Assembly (NCBI GenBank): GCA_964449075.1
Contig: CAYVBJ010000001.1
Coordinates: 1 to 64,000 of the forward strand
Direction of reading: 5' to 3'
DNA length: 64,000 nt
Source: CAYVBJ01 sp964449075
GTDB lineage: Bacteria; Bacteroidota; Rhodothermia; Balneolales; Balneolaceae
The translations under genes and the position numbers were made by a program. The notes under the pieces are model-generated. The model saw nothing but the letters and a program-made list of their open reading frames with translations, did no database searches and was not told the DNA's origin. This document shows, piece after piece, positions 26,491 through 35,262 of this stretch (positions are counted from its first letter, which is position 1; each line of letters begins with the position of its first letter).

Positions 26491-27708
26491 ATGAATATGA
26501 TAAAATATAGTATATCTGTCGTTGCAATTTTTCTGATCACAGCAAACAGTGTTCTCATTGCACAACAATCTGATTATCAAATACAAAAGGATTTTCAGAA
26601 CGAATATGAAGCATTAGTGGAAAGAGTTGATAACGCAGTTTCATCAGAAGATTTGACCGAAATCAGAGAAGATATTGAGTCTCTTGAAGCCACCTATTCA
26701 GGATCTTCAGATCTGATAGATGCTGCCTTGTACCCGGAAACATTTGACGATAAAATTTCAGATTTGAGATCAAGGTTTGCAAACACAGAACAGAACATCT
26801 CTGTAATTGAACAGTTGAATGAGCGAATTGATGAACTCAATGCCGAACTTCAAACCTTCAGAGACAGATTAAGTGAATTTGAAGAAGAATCGGAGTCTCT
26901 TGAACAACAACTTGCCGAATCCAAATCAAGTGAGAGACAGGTCTCTGCGCTTGCAAGGCAGTACAGAGAGAATCTTGAAGAAAGAGATGAGTTTGTCGTA
27001 AATTTTATGAATGATTTATTGAATCGCTTCGATGAAATGGATGAAGAAGCTATATCTGAGCTTGCTGATTCGGAAGAACTTCTGGAAGAGAATCCGCTCG
27101 ATGTTATTCAGACAATCATTTCTGAATACATTAACAGGGCCGATCAGGAGTCAGGTTTAGAACCGGTCGACTATCTTCAAATGAGATCACAGAATGCATA
27201 CTTTCAGGATGTCTGGAATTCAACCGGGCAAGATTTAAGTGAAGTATTTGCCCCCGACAGTCCTGTTCAGGCCGAGCAGGAAATAACAGATATGATTGCT
27301 GCCTGGGAAGCCACTATAAACAATAAAATGTGGAATTCAATCTCAACAGCTTTTACTCAAACCGGAATTGAACTCCCATCTTTTAACAGCGATGAATCTT
27401 TTTATGAAGCCTTGCTTAATTATGTTGAAGATGCAACTGAAGTAAGCAGGCAGCAGAACTCTGAAGAAGATTATGAGGCATACAGTTCCTTTAATAACTT
27501 TTGGAATAACAGGGTTAAAGCAGACTGGGGTAATTACCTGGTCGACGGAGGAGTTCTTGACTTTACGGAAATATCAGCCATCGATCTGCAGGTAGATGAC
27601 TGGAGCGAAGCAGCCACTCCAACTTCAAACCTGATGATGATTCTATTCATAATCAGTATTGTCGTCATTCTTGGCCTGATTGTAATGCTGGTTACAAGAA
27701 AGGGCTGA
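26491..27708 (+). CDS. Hypothetical envelope protein with coiled coil and C-terminal membrane anchor
   Basis: A 405-residue protein not recognised by family. The start is fixed by AGGAGG seven bases upstream. Residues 1-24 form a signal peptide ending I-A-Q. About 30-180 are strongly acidic and helical with a coiled-coil stretch at about 85-165 (E-Q-L-N-E-R-I-D-E-L-N-A-E-L-Q). A globular, tryptophan-containing region spans about 200-375. A single transmembrane helix at about 381-401 is followed by T-R-K-G. The protein would therefore be periplasmic and anchored at its C-terminus in the inner membrane. It appears paired with the preceding lipoprotein and ends at a strong terminator. Function unknown. 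Confidence 0.65.
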   Translation: MNMIKYSISVVAIFLITANSVLIAQQSDYQIQKDFQNEYEALVERVDNAVSSEDLTEIREDIESLEATYSGSSDLIDAALYPETFDDKISDLRSRFANTEQNISVIEQLNERIDELNAELQTFRDRLSEFEEESESLEQQLAESKSSERQVSALARQYRENLEERDEFVVNFMNDLLNRFDEMDEEAISELADSEELLEENPLDVIQTIISEYINRADQESGLEPVDYLQMRSQNAYFQDVWNSTGQDLSEVFAPDSPVQAEQEITDMIAAWEATINNKMWNSISTAFTQTGIELPSFNSDESFYEALLNYVEDATEVSRQQNSEEDYEAYSSFNNFWNNRVKADWGNYLVDGGVLDFTEISAIDLQVDDWSEAATPTSNLMMILFIISIVVILGLIVMLVTRKG

Positions 27709-27750
27709 GTAATTTAGACTGTTTCTGTTTTTTTAGAAACTACATCAAAT

Positions 27751-27784
27751 AAAAGCCGGCGGATTTCGATTCGCCGGCTTTTTT
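27751..27784. terminator. Strong intrinsic terminator, probably bidirectional
   Basis: AAAAGCCGGCG at 27751-27761 pairs perfectly with CGCCGGCTTTT at 27772-27782 around a 10-base loop and continues into more T. The A-run on the other side gives a U-run in the opposite transcript. It lies between the convergent coiled-coil gene and vWA-like gene. Confidence 0.9.
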
Positions 27785-27879
27785 ATGTTAAAGAAAAACT
27801 GTTTTATTTTTATCCGGTCTGCTGTGGATCTACAAAATAGCGAATTGCAGATTCAGGTATATATTGGAATTTCAGAGTT

Positions 27880-29997
27880 TTACGGAAGGGATACAGTTCT
27901 TCGCAAGATCCATTCTGCAGAGAGAGTAATCATCACTACAAAAAACCAATAGTAAAATTGGTGAAGGTAAAACAGATCCCTGCTTGTTTTTTCTACAGTC
28001 TGCATAAAGTTTTTCTCATTCATATCGGAGAAAAAAGCTTTTGCAGGTGATGACTCTGAAAGAAACTTACCACCTGTAATATTAGCAAGCTGCCGAAGGC
28101 GCTGGTCATTTCGTTTGGTGTTCAACAATTCACGGGTTGAACTGGATACAGAAAATGCACCGCTTTTATCCTCAATAACTCTGTCGCCTATTCTGGCAGT
28201 TGCAGTATACTGGTATTTTCCTGCTGGAAGAGTACCCGCACTAACCCTGTAATTTCCATTTTCCTGGTGCTGCATAGTAAATGAATTGCTTACATCAGCA
28301 GACTCTGTGTCTTCGATTTTTACCTCAATCAGGCCATTTGTTTCCGGTTGTCCGCTTTCATTTTGAAGAGCGGCACGTATTGTGATCTCTTCATTTTCAT
28401 TATAAGATGATCTTAGGGTGGAAATTTGAAGATTTGACTGACCCGGAGGGGCCGAAGTCCATGACACTATATTCGTAAAGAACCGGTCTGTGAAGTTTCT
28501 TATGTCAGAGTTATTCGATTGTGAATATTTATACCAATTGAATACATTTAAAAAAAGTTTTCTCGTATTTCCGGTCTCTTCAGTCAAAAGATAAGGAATA
28601 TCAGTTCTTTCATTCTGAAATAGAACCATGCCGAGAACCTGCTGAACAGGTGAGATTTCATATTTGCCAAGGCGAGTCTGTAACGGAGGAAGTCTGAGAG
28701 CTTGTATTCCGTCAATGTCAAACACCGGATGGAACTCATTGTCCTTTAATTCCGGGCTTACCCCAATAAATGACTGAGGATTGCTAATTTCAAAAAACAT
28801 ACCCTGCATTTTATTAAGTTTCCTATAACTTCCCGGAGTAACAATAAAAATTGAAGAGTGTAAATCCATCTTTTCAAGAAGCCAGTCAATTGATCTTTCA
28901 TCTTCGGGTAAACCATGAATAACCAGGAGATCCGGTTTTGATTCACTGCTCTCTGGATCACCTTCTAAAAATTTTCCTGACCTGATCCAGGTATATGCAG
29001 AGACATCAAAAGACTGATCGCGCGCGATGATATCTCTTACTGCGCCTACATCAGGATGAATTTCGTAAGCCAGGTGCCAAATTTCTGTTTTTACGTCTTC
29101 AACGTTAACAGAAAAAAAGACAGAGTTATTCTCTTCCATTAACTCATCGTCAAACGAAGGAACACGTATCTGGTAATTTCTGATTCCGGCTTCTTCATGA
29201 ATCAACTCAAAATCAATTTCATGGCTTGAAAGCGTATCCGTGAAAGAGACCCGGCGTGTATCAATAACTGCATCATCTTCAAGCAGCTCAACGGTAATAG
29301 TTTTATCACTATAGCCTTCTTGCTGAATAATTGAGTTGACTCTGAAGGTACTGTTGGTATAGGCATTTTTTAAGGATTCCAAATCGGAGACAGCTATATC
29401 TTTTGCTGCTGATGTATCCCCGACCGGAACAGTATAGAAAGGAATTGTACTATTTTGAGCGGAGAAATAGGGCTCTTGTCCCTGCGTGATAATTCCGTCT
29501 GAAAAAACAATTGCAGCAACTGCATCAGGAGCCTGCTCAAGCTGGTGTTTAAATACTTTATCAAGGTTTGTGCTGCTCCCTGAAACTTCAGGATTTGCAG
29601 AACCGGAACTTACCACATCTCCGTCAAACTGATAGAACATGAATTCTATGCCGTCTCTATTTTCAAAATCGAATTCACCGGTAATCCGTCTATAGTCGGT
29701 TAAACCTTTATAACTGCCCCTCTCAACACCTGTGCTTTCACTGTTATCAAGATAGACCAAAACTACAGGTTTTTCTTCCCAGGTACTTTCTTCAATAAAG
29801 AGAGGGTTAAGCAGCAGTGTAAGAAGAAGAAAAAGTGATACTGATCGAAGTCCGATTAACCCGTATTTTTTAACCGGTTTAATCTGACTTAAATAATTAT
29901 AACTCCACCATGATATACCCGCTGATATAAAGAGTAATATAATTATGATAAAAACGGGTATAACAGGTAAGAATGCCTGGAAGCCGGACCCTGTCAT
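27880..29997 (-). CDS. vWA-like membrane protein of a MoxR-associated locus
   Basis: A 705-residue membrane protein. Two N-terminal transmembrane helices (about 8-28 and 46-66, the second ending L-L-L-N-P) precede a von Willebrand A-like domain starting near residue 78. The domain has V-L-V-Y-L-D-N-S-E-S-T-G, a DxSxS metal-site motif, and I-V-F-S-D-G-I. The long central part looks beta-rich and periplasmic, and a last membrane helix sits at about 675-695 (Y-Y-W-F-F-V-V-M-I-T-L). Such proteins are commonly encoded next to MoxR AAA+ ATPases, as here (21 bases downstream of moxR). It is the last gene of a seven-gene minus-strand run. Family assignment is by architecture; a chaperone-like role with MoxR is inferred. 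Confidence 0.75.
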   Translation of the reverse strand: MTGSGFQAFLPVIPVFIIIILLFISAGISWWSYNYLSQIKPVKKYGLIGLRSVSLFLLLTLLLNPLFIEESTWEEKPVVLVYLDNSESTGVERGSYKGLTDYRRITGEFDFENRDGIEFMFYQFDGDVVSSGSANPEVSGSSTNLDKVFKHQLEQAPDAVAAIVFSDGIITQGQEPYFSAQNSTIPFYTVPVGDTSAAKDIAVSDLESLKNAYTNSTFRVNSIIQQEGYSDKTITVELLEDDAVIDTRRVSFTDTLSSHEIDFELIHEEAGIRNYQIRVPSFDDELMEENNSVFFSVNVEDVKTEIWHLAYEIHPDVGAVRDIIARDQSFDVSAYTWIRSGKFLEGDPESSESKPDLLVIHGLPEDERSIDWLLEKMDLHSSIFIVTPGSYRKLNKMQGMFFEISNPQSFIGVSPELKDNEFHPVFDIDGIQALRLPPLQTRLGKYEISPVQQVLGMVLFQNERTDIPYLLTEETGNTRKLFLNVFNWYKYSQSNNSDIRNFTDRFFTNIVSWTSAPPGQSNLQISTLRSSYNENEEITIRAALQNESGQPETNGLIEVKIEDTESADVSNSFTMQHQENGNYRVSAGTLPAGKYQYTATARIGDRVIEDKSGAFSVSSSTRELLNTKRNDQRLRQLANITGGKFLSESSPAKAFFSDMNEKNFMQTVEKTSRDLFYLHQFYYWFFVVMITLSAEWILRRTVSLP

Positions 29998-30018
29998 GAT
30001 AAAATTTTGATTAGCACA

Positions 30019-31011
30019 TTAGAGTGCATTGATTAAACGCTTTATAATCGATACAGTATTAATTCCTTCTGCTTCTGCTGCATAATTTGTAACAATTCGG
30101 TGCCGCAATATAGGAACGGCCAGCGCCTCAATATCTTGTTCAGTTACATTAAACCTGCCACGCGAAAGTGCACGTGTTTTAGCTCCTAAAATAAGGTACT
30201 GTGATGCACGCGGCCCTGCACCCCAGCTCAGGTACTTATCAACAAAATCAGCTGAGCCATCGGTTCCCGGTCTTGTTAAGGTCACTAAACGGACTGCCAT
30301 GTCAAGCACACTCTCGGGAACCGGGACTTCTCTTACAAGATTTTGCAGATCAATAATCTGGTTCTTTTCGAGAACAGACTCAATTTTCACATATTGCGGT
30401 GCCGTTGTCTGGCTCACAATTCTCTTTTCTTCATCTTGTGACGGGTAATCGAGCCATAAGTTAAACATAAACCTGTCAAGCTGAGCTTCGGGCAGGGGAT
30501 ATGTGCCTTCCTGTTCAATTGGATTTTGTGTTGCCAGAACAAAAAAGGGTTCATCAAGCGTAAATGTTTGCCCTGCAGCGGTTACATGATGCTCCTGCAT
30601 ACCTTCAAGCAGTGCAGCCTGGGTTTTTGGTGGAGTCCTGTTGATTTCATCGGCAAGGATAATATTGGCAAAAATTGGCCCCTGGATAAATCTGAATGAT
30701 TTATGCCCCGACTGCTTATCATCTTCAATGATTTCTGTACCTGTTATATCACCGGGCATCAGGTCCGGAGTAAACTGTATCCTGTTAAATGTAAGATTCA
30801 GGGTCTGCGCTACTGTTCTTATAAGTAAGGTTTTTGCAAGCCCCGGAACACCAACCAGTACACAATGTCCCCTCGAGAACAACGATATCAACAAGTTATC
30901 AACAACCTCATGCTGACCTACAACAGCTTTGGATATTTCATCTTTTATTTTTTGAAATGATTGGGTAAAAAAAGCGGCTGCTTCGTCAGCTTTTTCGGGT
31001 ATTGCTTGCAT
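30019..31011 (-). CDS. MoxR-family AAA+ ATPase
   Basis: A 330-residue MoxR-type AAA+ ATPase, a class that acts with vWA-domain proteins in assembling or remodelling envelope or metal-cofactor complexes. Walker A is G-V-P-G-L-A-K-T at about residue 57. Walker B is I-I-L-A-D-E-I-N-R, followed by the family's T-P-P-K-T-Q-A-A-L-L-E-G-M-Q-E. Sensor 1 is A-T-Q-N-P-I-E-Q-E-G-T-Y-P-L-P-E-A-Q and the arginine finger is in L-D-R-F-M-F. The C-terminal lid domain has G-A-G-P-R-A-S-Q-Y. It lies between a SurA-like foldase gene (11 bases) and the vWA-like gene (21 bases), the expected pairing. Confidence 0.95.
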   Translation of the reverse strand: MQAIPEKADEAAAFFTQSFQKIKDEISKAVVGQHEVVDNLLISLFSRGHCVLVGVPGLAKTLLIRTVAQTLNLTFNRIQFTPDLMPGDITGTEIIEDDKQSGHKSFRFIQGPIFANIILADEINRTPPKTQAALLEGMQEHHVTAAGQTFTLDEPFFVLATQNPIEQEGTYPLPEAQLDRFMFNLWLDYPSQDEEKRIVSQTTAPQYVKIESVLEKNQIIDLQNLVREVPVPESVLDMAVRLVTLTRPGTDGSADFVDKYLSWGAGPRASQYLILGAKTRALSRGRFNVTEQDIEALAVPILRHRIVTNYAAEAEGINTVSIIKRLINAL

Positions 31012-31022
31012 TGAATGGTTAT

Positions 31023-32387
31023 TTATTTCGATTGGGTAAATTGTTCAGGGCGCTTGATTTTATATTCGATGTAAACTTCTTCCCGAAGACTATCCATCCA
31101 TTCATCCATTACGCGTATCTGTTTATCCTGAAGTGCAATATCTTTTATCCTTTCATAATCATCTTTCATATTCGCTTCGTGCTCTTCGATATGTTCGTCA
31201 AGCCGCACAATCCGGTATGCAATACTTTGACCAGGATTTGGCGGGTTATATGAGCGCGGTTCAGAAATTTGTCCCTCTTCTTCAAGCAATAAGACTATCC
31301 TGTACATGGAAGGGTCAAGACTGTTGATGGGAAAGAGCCGTTCGCGTGTTTGGGGATTAAAAACTCTGCCACCAGTTGATTTGGAAAATGAATCTTCGGA
31401 GTATTTTCTTGCCATATCCCTGAATGATTTGTCATGAATCAAAACACTGTCCCGGATAGCATTCAATTTATCGATAGCGGCTTGCTCATCCAATTCGGAA
31501 TTGTCTACCTGAATTAAAATATGATTGGTTTCTATATTATCACCCACACGCTTATTTAAGCGAATTACATGAAATCCAAAAGTTGTTTCAACAACCTGGG
31601 ATATCTCTCCCGGCTCAAGTGCAGTTGCTGCGGCTGAATAAGGTGAAACAAGATCGTTGATTGGCATCATCGGTAATAAGCCGCCATTTGGTGCAGACGG
31701 TCCGTCACTGTATTTCCTGGCAAGTTCCTCAAAATTTTTACCGTGAACTACAATTGAGTCTCTCAGATTTGAAGCGAGCTCGAACGCTTCCTGTTTTGCA
31801 TCTTCCAGAGGTTCCGGTATAACAGCAATCTGGGATACCGCAACCATTTCTGGAATTACAGGTATTGAATCCCCGGTTATACTGTCAAAAAACTCCTGAA
31901 CCTCGGGCCGGGTTATATTAATGCTCATTATCTTTTCCCGACGTACACGCTGGGTTACGAGCTGTTCTCTGAAATCTTCACGAAAATCTGCCCTGAGTTG
32001 TATCAGGCTTTTACCAAAAGTCTCTTCGAGTGCCTGCTCGCTGCCGGCTTGCCTTACAAGCTGATTAATTCTTTGGTCCATTTGGCGGTTAACCTGCTCA
32101 TCCGTAACCACAATAGAATCTCTCCTTGCTTTTTCCAGTAACACTTCATTATCAATCATGGATTCCAAAGCATCAAACCATAATTTTTCGGAAAATTCAA
32201 TTTCCCGGCCCTGTAATTGAGACTGGGTCATAAAATCAGCTACCTCTTTGTCGACTCCTGATTTTAATATAATTCTGTCGTTTATAATCGCCACAACTTT
32301 GTCAGCCAGCTTTACATTCTGCGAAAAAGCGGTATTCGATATAAAAAGTAGAAAAAGCAGTATCACACCAGATAATTGTTTAGTCAT
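31023..32387 (-). CDS. surA: Periplasmic parvulin-type peptidyl-prolyl isomerase, SurA-like
   Basis: A 454-residue outer-membrane-protein chaperone/foldase. The signal peptide ends near residue 22 (A-F-S-Q). An N-terminal SurA domain (about 30-165) opens with K-V-V-A-I-I-N-D-R-I-I-L-K-S-G-V. The first parvulin domain (about 180-280) contains F-E-E-L-A-R-K-Y-S-D-G-P-S-A-P-N-G-G and F-G-F-H-V-I-R-L. The second (about 285-390) contains H-I-L-I-Q-V, F-R-D-M-A-R-K-Y-S-E-D and T-G-G-R-V-F. Order and spacing match SurA. It is preceded by two other foldase genes in the same orientation at gaps of 4 and 7 bases, making a dedicated envelope-folding block. Confidence 0.88.
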   Translation of the reverse strand: MTKQLSGVILLFLLFISNTAFSQNVKLADKVVAIINDRIILKSGVDKEVADFMTQSQLQGREIEFSEKLWFDALESMIDNEVLLEKARRDSIVVTDEQVNRQMDQRINQLVRQAGSEQALEETFGKSLIQLRADFREDFREQLVTQRVRREKIMSINITRPEVQEFFDSITGDSIPVIPEMVAVSQIAVIPEPLEDAKQEAFELASNLRDSIVVHGKNFEELARKYSDGPSAPNGGLLPMMPINDLVSPYSAAATALEPGEISQVVETTFGFHVIRLNKRVGDNIETNHILIQVDNSELDEQAAIDKLNAIRDSVLIHDKSFRDMARKYSEDSFSKSTGGRVFNPQTRERLFPINSLDPSMYRIVLLLEEEGQISEPRSYNPPNPGQSIAYRIVRLDEHIEEHEANMKDDYERIKDIALQDKQIRVMDEWMDSLREEVYIEYKIKRPEQFTQSK

Positions 32388-32391
32388 TCGA

Positions 32392-33297
32392 TTACTTTTG
32401 TTGGTTCAAATATTGATTTAGCTTTTCTTCAATAGAAGCAACGTTCGATATCTCAATTTCATTATTCGCTTCCGCCTGAAGGTACAAATTTCTAATGTGG
32501 GTATTTATGAATCGGCGTGATTTTTCAAGAAAAAGCCATTCACGAATCTGCTCTATCAGCCAGTCAAGATCTGGATGAGTTCCTGCCGCTTTTTCTTCCA
32601 TCAGCTGTACGAAGTGAAAATACCCGCCCCGGTTAGCTATAGGCGAAATTTCAGTTCTGCCAATCGCTTGCAGATAGCGGTTTAAAATTTGTATATCGGC
32701 AACAGCCATCGACATCGGGAAAAACTTTTCTGAATTATGTAACTGTTTATCCGGTTCGATACTGTAATTTTTTACAACGTCATCCCATTCTCGTCCGCTT
32801 AAAAGATCTCTTCTTGCATTATCAGCTTCAACTCTTGTGCGAGTTGTAAGATGTCTGAACCGCACATATTTCTCATCCAGAACGAACCTGTCTTTATTCG
32901 CCTGGTAGTAATTTTGTGCCTCTTCCATAGATACCGAAAGATCATCCCCGATTTCGGTTAAGAGAAACTCCTTGTATATATCGATCAATAATTGGTTTTG
33001 AATTCTTTCAACTCTTTTTTTGTAGTCGGGGGAGAGATGAATTTTATTTTGATATGCTTCACGTTCAACCGTCTTATCTTCTACCCAGGAATCACGAAAC
33101 TCCAGTATTGCTGATACAGTATCCTGCTTGAGAACATGATCCGGTATTTCGTTGAGAAGCATTTCAATCGTCAGTTTGTTATTTCCAACCCTGGCAATTG
33201 CATCATTCTGCAATGAGTTTGATGTTTTGTTACACGCTGCAAACCCTGTAACAGATAATATAATTATTATCAATAATATTTTTAATTTATTACGCAA
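32392..33297 (-). CDS. SurA/PpiC-like lipoprotein with degenerate parvulin domain
   Basis: A 301-residue putative lipoprotein. The signal sequence ends S-V-T-G-F-A-A-C at residue 22, a reasonable lipobox-type site. The N-terminal half is helical and SurA-like (I-A-R-V-G-N-N-K-L-T, then E-F-R-D-S-W-V-E-D-K). A short parvulin-like region at about 140-240 keeps the general pattern (V-R-F-R-H-L, W-D-D-V-V-K-N-Y-S, G-G-Y-F-H-F-V) but lacks the clear G-G-x-L/x-G-W core, so isomerase activity is doubtful and a chaperone role more likely. It sits between two full parvulin genes with 7- and 4-base gaps. Family assignment is moderate. Confidence 0.72.
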   Translation of the reverse strand: MRNKLKILLIIIILSVTGFAACNKTSNSLQNDAIARVGNNKLTIEMLLNEIPDHVLKQDTVSAILEFRDSWVEDKTVEREAYQNKIHLSPDYKKRVERIQNQLLIDIYKEFLLTEIGDDLSVSMEEAQNYYQANKDRFVLDEKYVRFRHLTTRTRVEADNARRDLLSGREWDDVVKNYSIEPDKQLHNSEKFFPMSMAVADIQILNRYLQAIGRTEISPIANRGGYFHFVQLMEEKAAGTHPDLDWLIEQIREWLFLEKSRRFINTHIRNLYLQAEANNEIEISNVASIEEKLNQYLNQQK

Positions 33298-33304
33298 CAG
33301 TATA

Positions 33305-35242
33305 TTACTTAATCCGATTCGGGTAAATTTTACTTTTGTATTTTTTCCTGAGTTTATCTAAAAACTCTTGTTCTCTTCTCGGCTGATAATCATTCATCAC
33401 CATGTAAAAAGCCTCATTGAAATCCATATTTCTTGCAGGCAATATACCTGAAAGATAAATAACAGCATTTCTGTCATGGTATTCAAATATGTTGCTGGTT
33501 TGTCCGGCCTTCATTTCCGGCAGAAGTGTAAATGGGTGTTCATTTATATTGTCTGTTGAATCGCTTATTACAGCTACCTCAGGGTACTCAGATTGCAAAC
33601 TATCAATTAACAACCCGCTGTTTAACCGAGTTTTAAAGGATTCAAGCAATGAGTCTTCGCGAGCGGCTATTATATGATAGGCAAATCGCCTGGAAAACCT
33701 GTATTTACTTCGATCTTTTTCAAATATGCTTCTTAGTGCGGTCGAATCTACTGTAGAAGCACTCCACATGTTTTCATCACTTAGCTTATAAACAATCAAC
33801 CCATCCCGGAAGTGCTGAATCTGTTCACTGAAAGAAGGAAAACGATTTTTTGTAATTTCTACCATTTCGGATTCATAAACTGATTCAAGAAAAAAATCAA
33901 ACCATTCGGATTGATGCCTTCCGGCATCTGCCCGCGGGTGTTCTTCTTTAAGCCATTGCAGATAATTCCGGCCGCTATAGTCTTTATTTCTGAAAGTGAG
34001 AAGCGCAGAGTTAGTCAAAACGGAATCAGTGCCCGGGTTCAAATTTTTGATATCTGTGGTATCACTGTTCTGAATAAATGCTTCAAACGTTTCAAGGTTT
34101 TTGTGGTAAATGGTTGCCTCACCGATTTTAGCAATTTCCTGCAATACCAGATCTTTCTTGTTTTCAAACCATGGTAAATTTTCAAGTTTCTTTCTGAGCT
34201 CTTCATCACGCTGGGATTCTGACTTGTAGCTGCGCACGGAATCAATTTTGAAGATGTGCAGGCCGTACCCGGTTTCAACCGGTTTGCTGTAATCTTTAGA
34301 GGGGTCTGTCTTCATAATTGTATCAATGAAATTTTCATCAAACTGCATTCCATAGCCAATCCATCCGATATCACCACCTCTGTTCCTGGAACTTCCATCC
34401 TCCGTATTTGCAACCGTTAAAGAGTCCCAGTCTGCTCCATCATTCAACATTTCCCAGATTTTGTCTGCTTTGGCCTTTTTTTCTTCAGAATCAGCGTCAC
34501 GGAAAAAGATATGTCTGACTTTGCGATCGTTTGTTTTTTCCCGAATATCCTGTACGTAGATAAGGTGGTACCCAAATTGTGTTCTGACAGGATCTGACAT
34601 TGTCCCCGGTTCTGTTGAGTACAAAGCATCCTCAAATGGTTTAACTGTAGAACCAGCTGATATCCAGGGCAGCTGGCCTCCCGCTGACTGTCGTTGTAAT
34701 TGTGTGGAATAACGCTGATCCAATTCTTCAAGAGTTGCTCCGTTTAAAAACTCCTTTTTTGCTTCTTTTATTTTTTTATAAGCGTACAGGGTATCTGAAG
34801 GGGAGGCCGATTCTGTTAGTCGCTGCAGTATATGAAATGATTTTATTTCAAAACGGGATCGCTCTTTAAATTCATTGAATAACCTTTCCGTAATTTCTTC
34901 TTCTGTCCAATACCTGTAAGCAGCCTGAACAGAGTAAATTTGAAGCTCACTGAGAATATCCTGGTGGCTATCCATATCCTGGTTCAGACCTTCTTTAAGT
35001 TTTAGCTTATAATCAAGGTAGTAAGGCAGAAATTCACGCAGTTTAGCTGCAGACAGATTGCTGCCAGTAGAATTTTTTTCATAGTAATTGATCAATTCTT
35101 CGAGATATAATTTCTCACTGCTGATTTTTCCCACAACGGTATCATCGGATGACTTCACCTGGCCAAATATATTTCCAGGATAAAACAGCAGACATACCAG
35201 GAGAGTGGATAAAATAATATTCGTTTTAAAAATTTGCTTCAT
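33305..35242 (-). CDS. Large periplasmic parvulin-type peptidyl-prolyl isomerase
   Basis: A 645-residue exported foldase. After a signal peptide (ending I-F-G-Q, residue 28) comes a helical SurA/PpiD-type N-domain with V-V-G-K-I-S-S-E-K-L-Y-L-E-E-L. Two parvulin domains follow: about 130-235 (L-D-Q-R-Y-S-T, A-G-G-Q-L-P-W-I-S-A-G, F-G-Y-H-L-I-Y-V) and about 240-340 (V-R-H-I-F-F-R, R-G-G-D-I-G-W-I, G-Y-G-L-H-I-F-K). The last 300 residues are helical and end in a third region with parvulin-like spacing (F-A-Y-H-I-I-A-A). It is about 200 residues longer than SurA and has no PpiD-type membrane anchor after the signal. It follows nupC after 20 bases in the same run. Confidence 0.83.
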   Translation of the reverse strand: MKQIFKTNIILSTLLVCLLFYPGNIFGQVKSSDDTVVGKISSEKLYLEELINYYEKNSTGSNLSAAKLREFLPYYLDYKLKLKEGLNQDMDSHQDILSELQIYSVQAAYRYWTEEEITERLFNEFKERSRFEIKSFHILQRLTESASPSDTLYAYKKIKEAKKEFLNGATLEELDQRYSTQLQRQSAGGQLPWISAGSTVKPFEDALYSTEPGTMSDPVRTQFGYHLIYVQDIREKTNDRKVRHIFFRDADSEEKKAKADKIWEMLNDGADWDSLTVANTEDGSSRNRGGDIGWIGYGMQFDENFIDTIMKTDPSKDYSKPVETGYGLHIFKIDSVRSYKSESQRDEELRKKLENLPWFENKKDLVLQEIAKIGEATIYHKNLETFEAFIQNSDTTDIKNLNPGTDSVLTNSALLTFRNKDYSGRNYLQWLKEEHPRADAGRHQSEWFDFFLESVYESEMVEITKNRFPSFSEQIQHFRDGLIVYKLSDENMWSASTVDSTALRSIFEKDRSKYRFSRRFAYHIIAAREDSLLESFKTRLNSGLLIDSLQSEYPEVAVISDSTDNINEHPFTLLPEMKAGQTSNIFEYHDRNAVIYLSGILPARNMDFNEAFYMVMNDYQPRREQEFLDKLRKKYKSKIYPNRIK

Positions 35243-35262
35243 ATCGAATAATATAATTGCGG

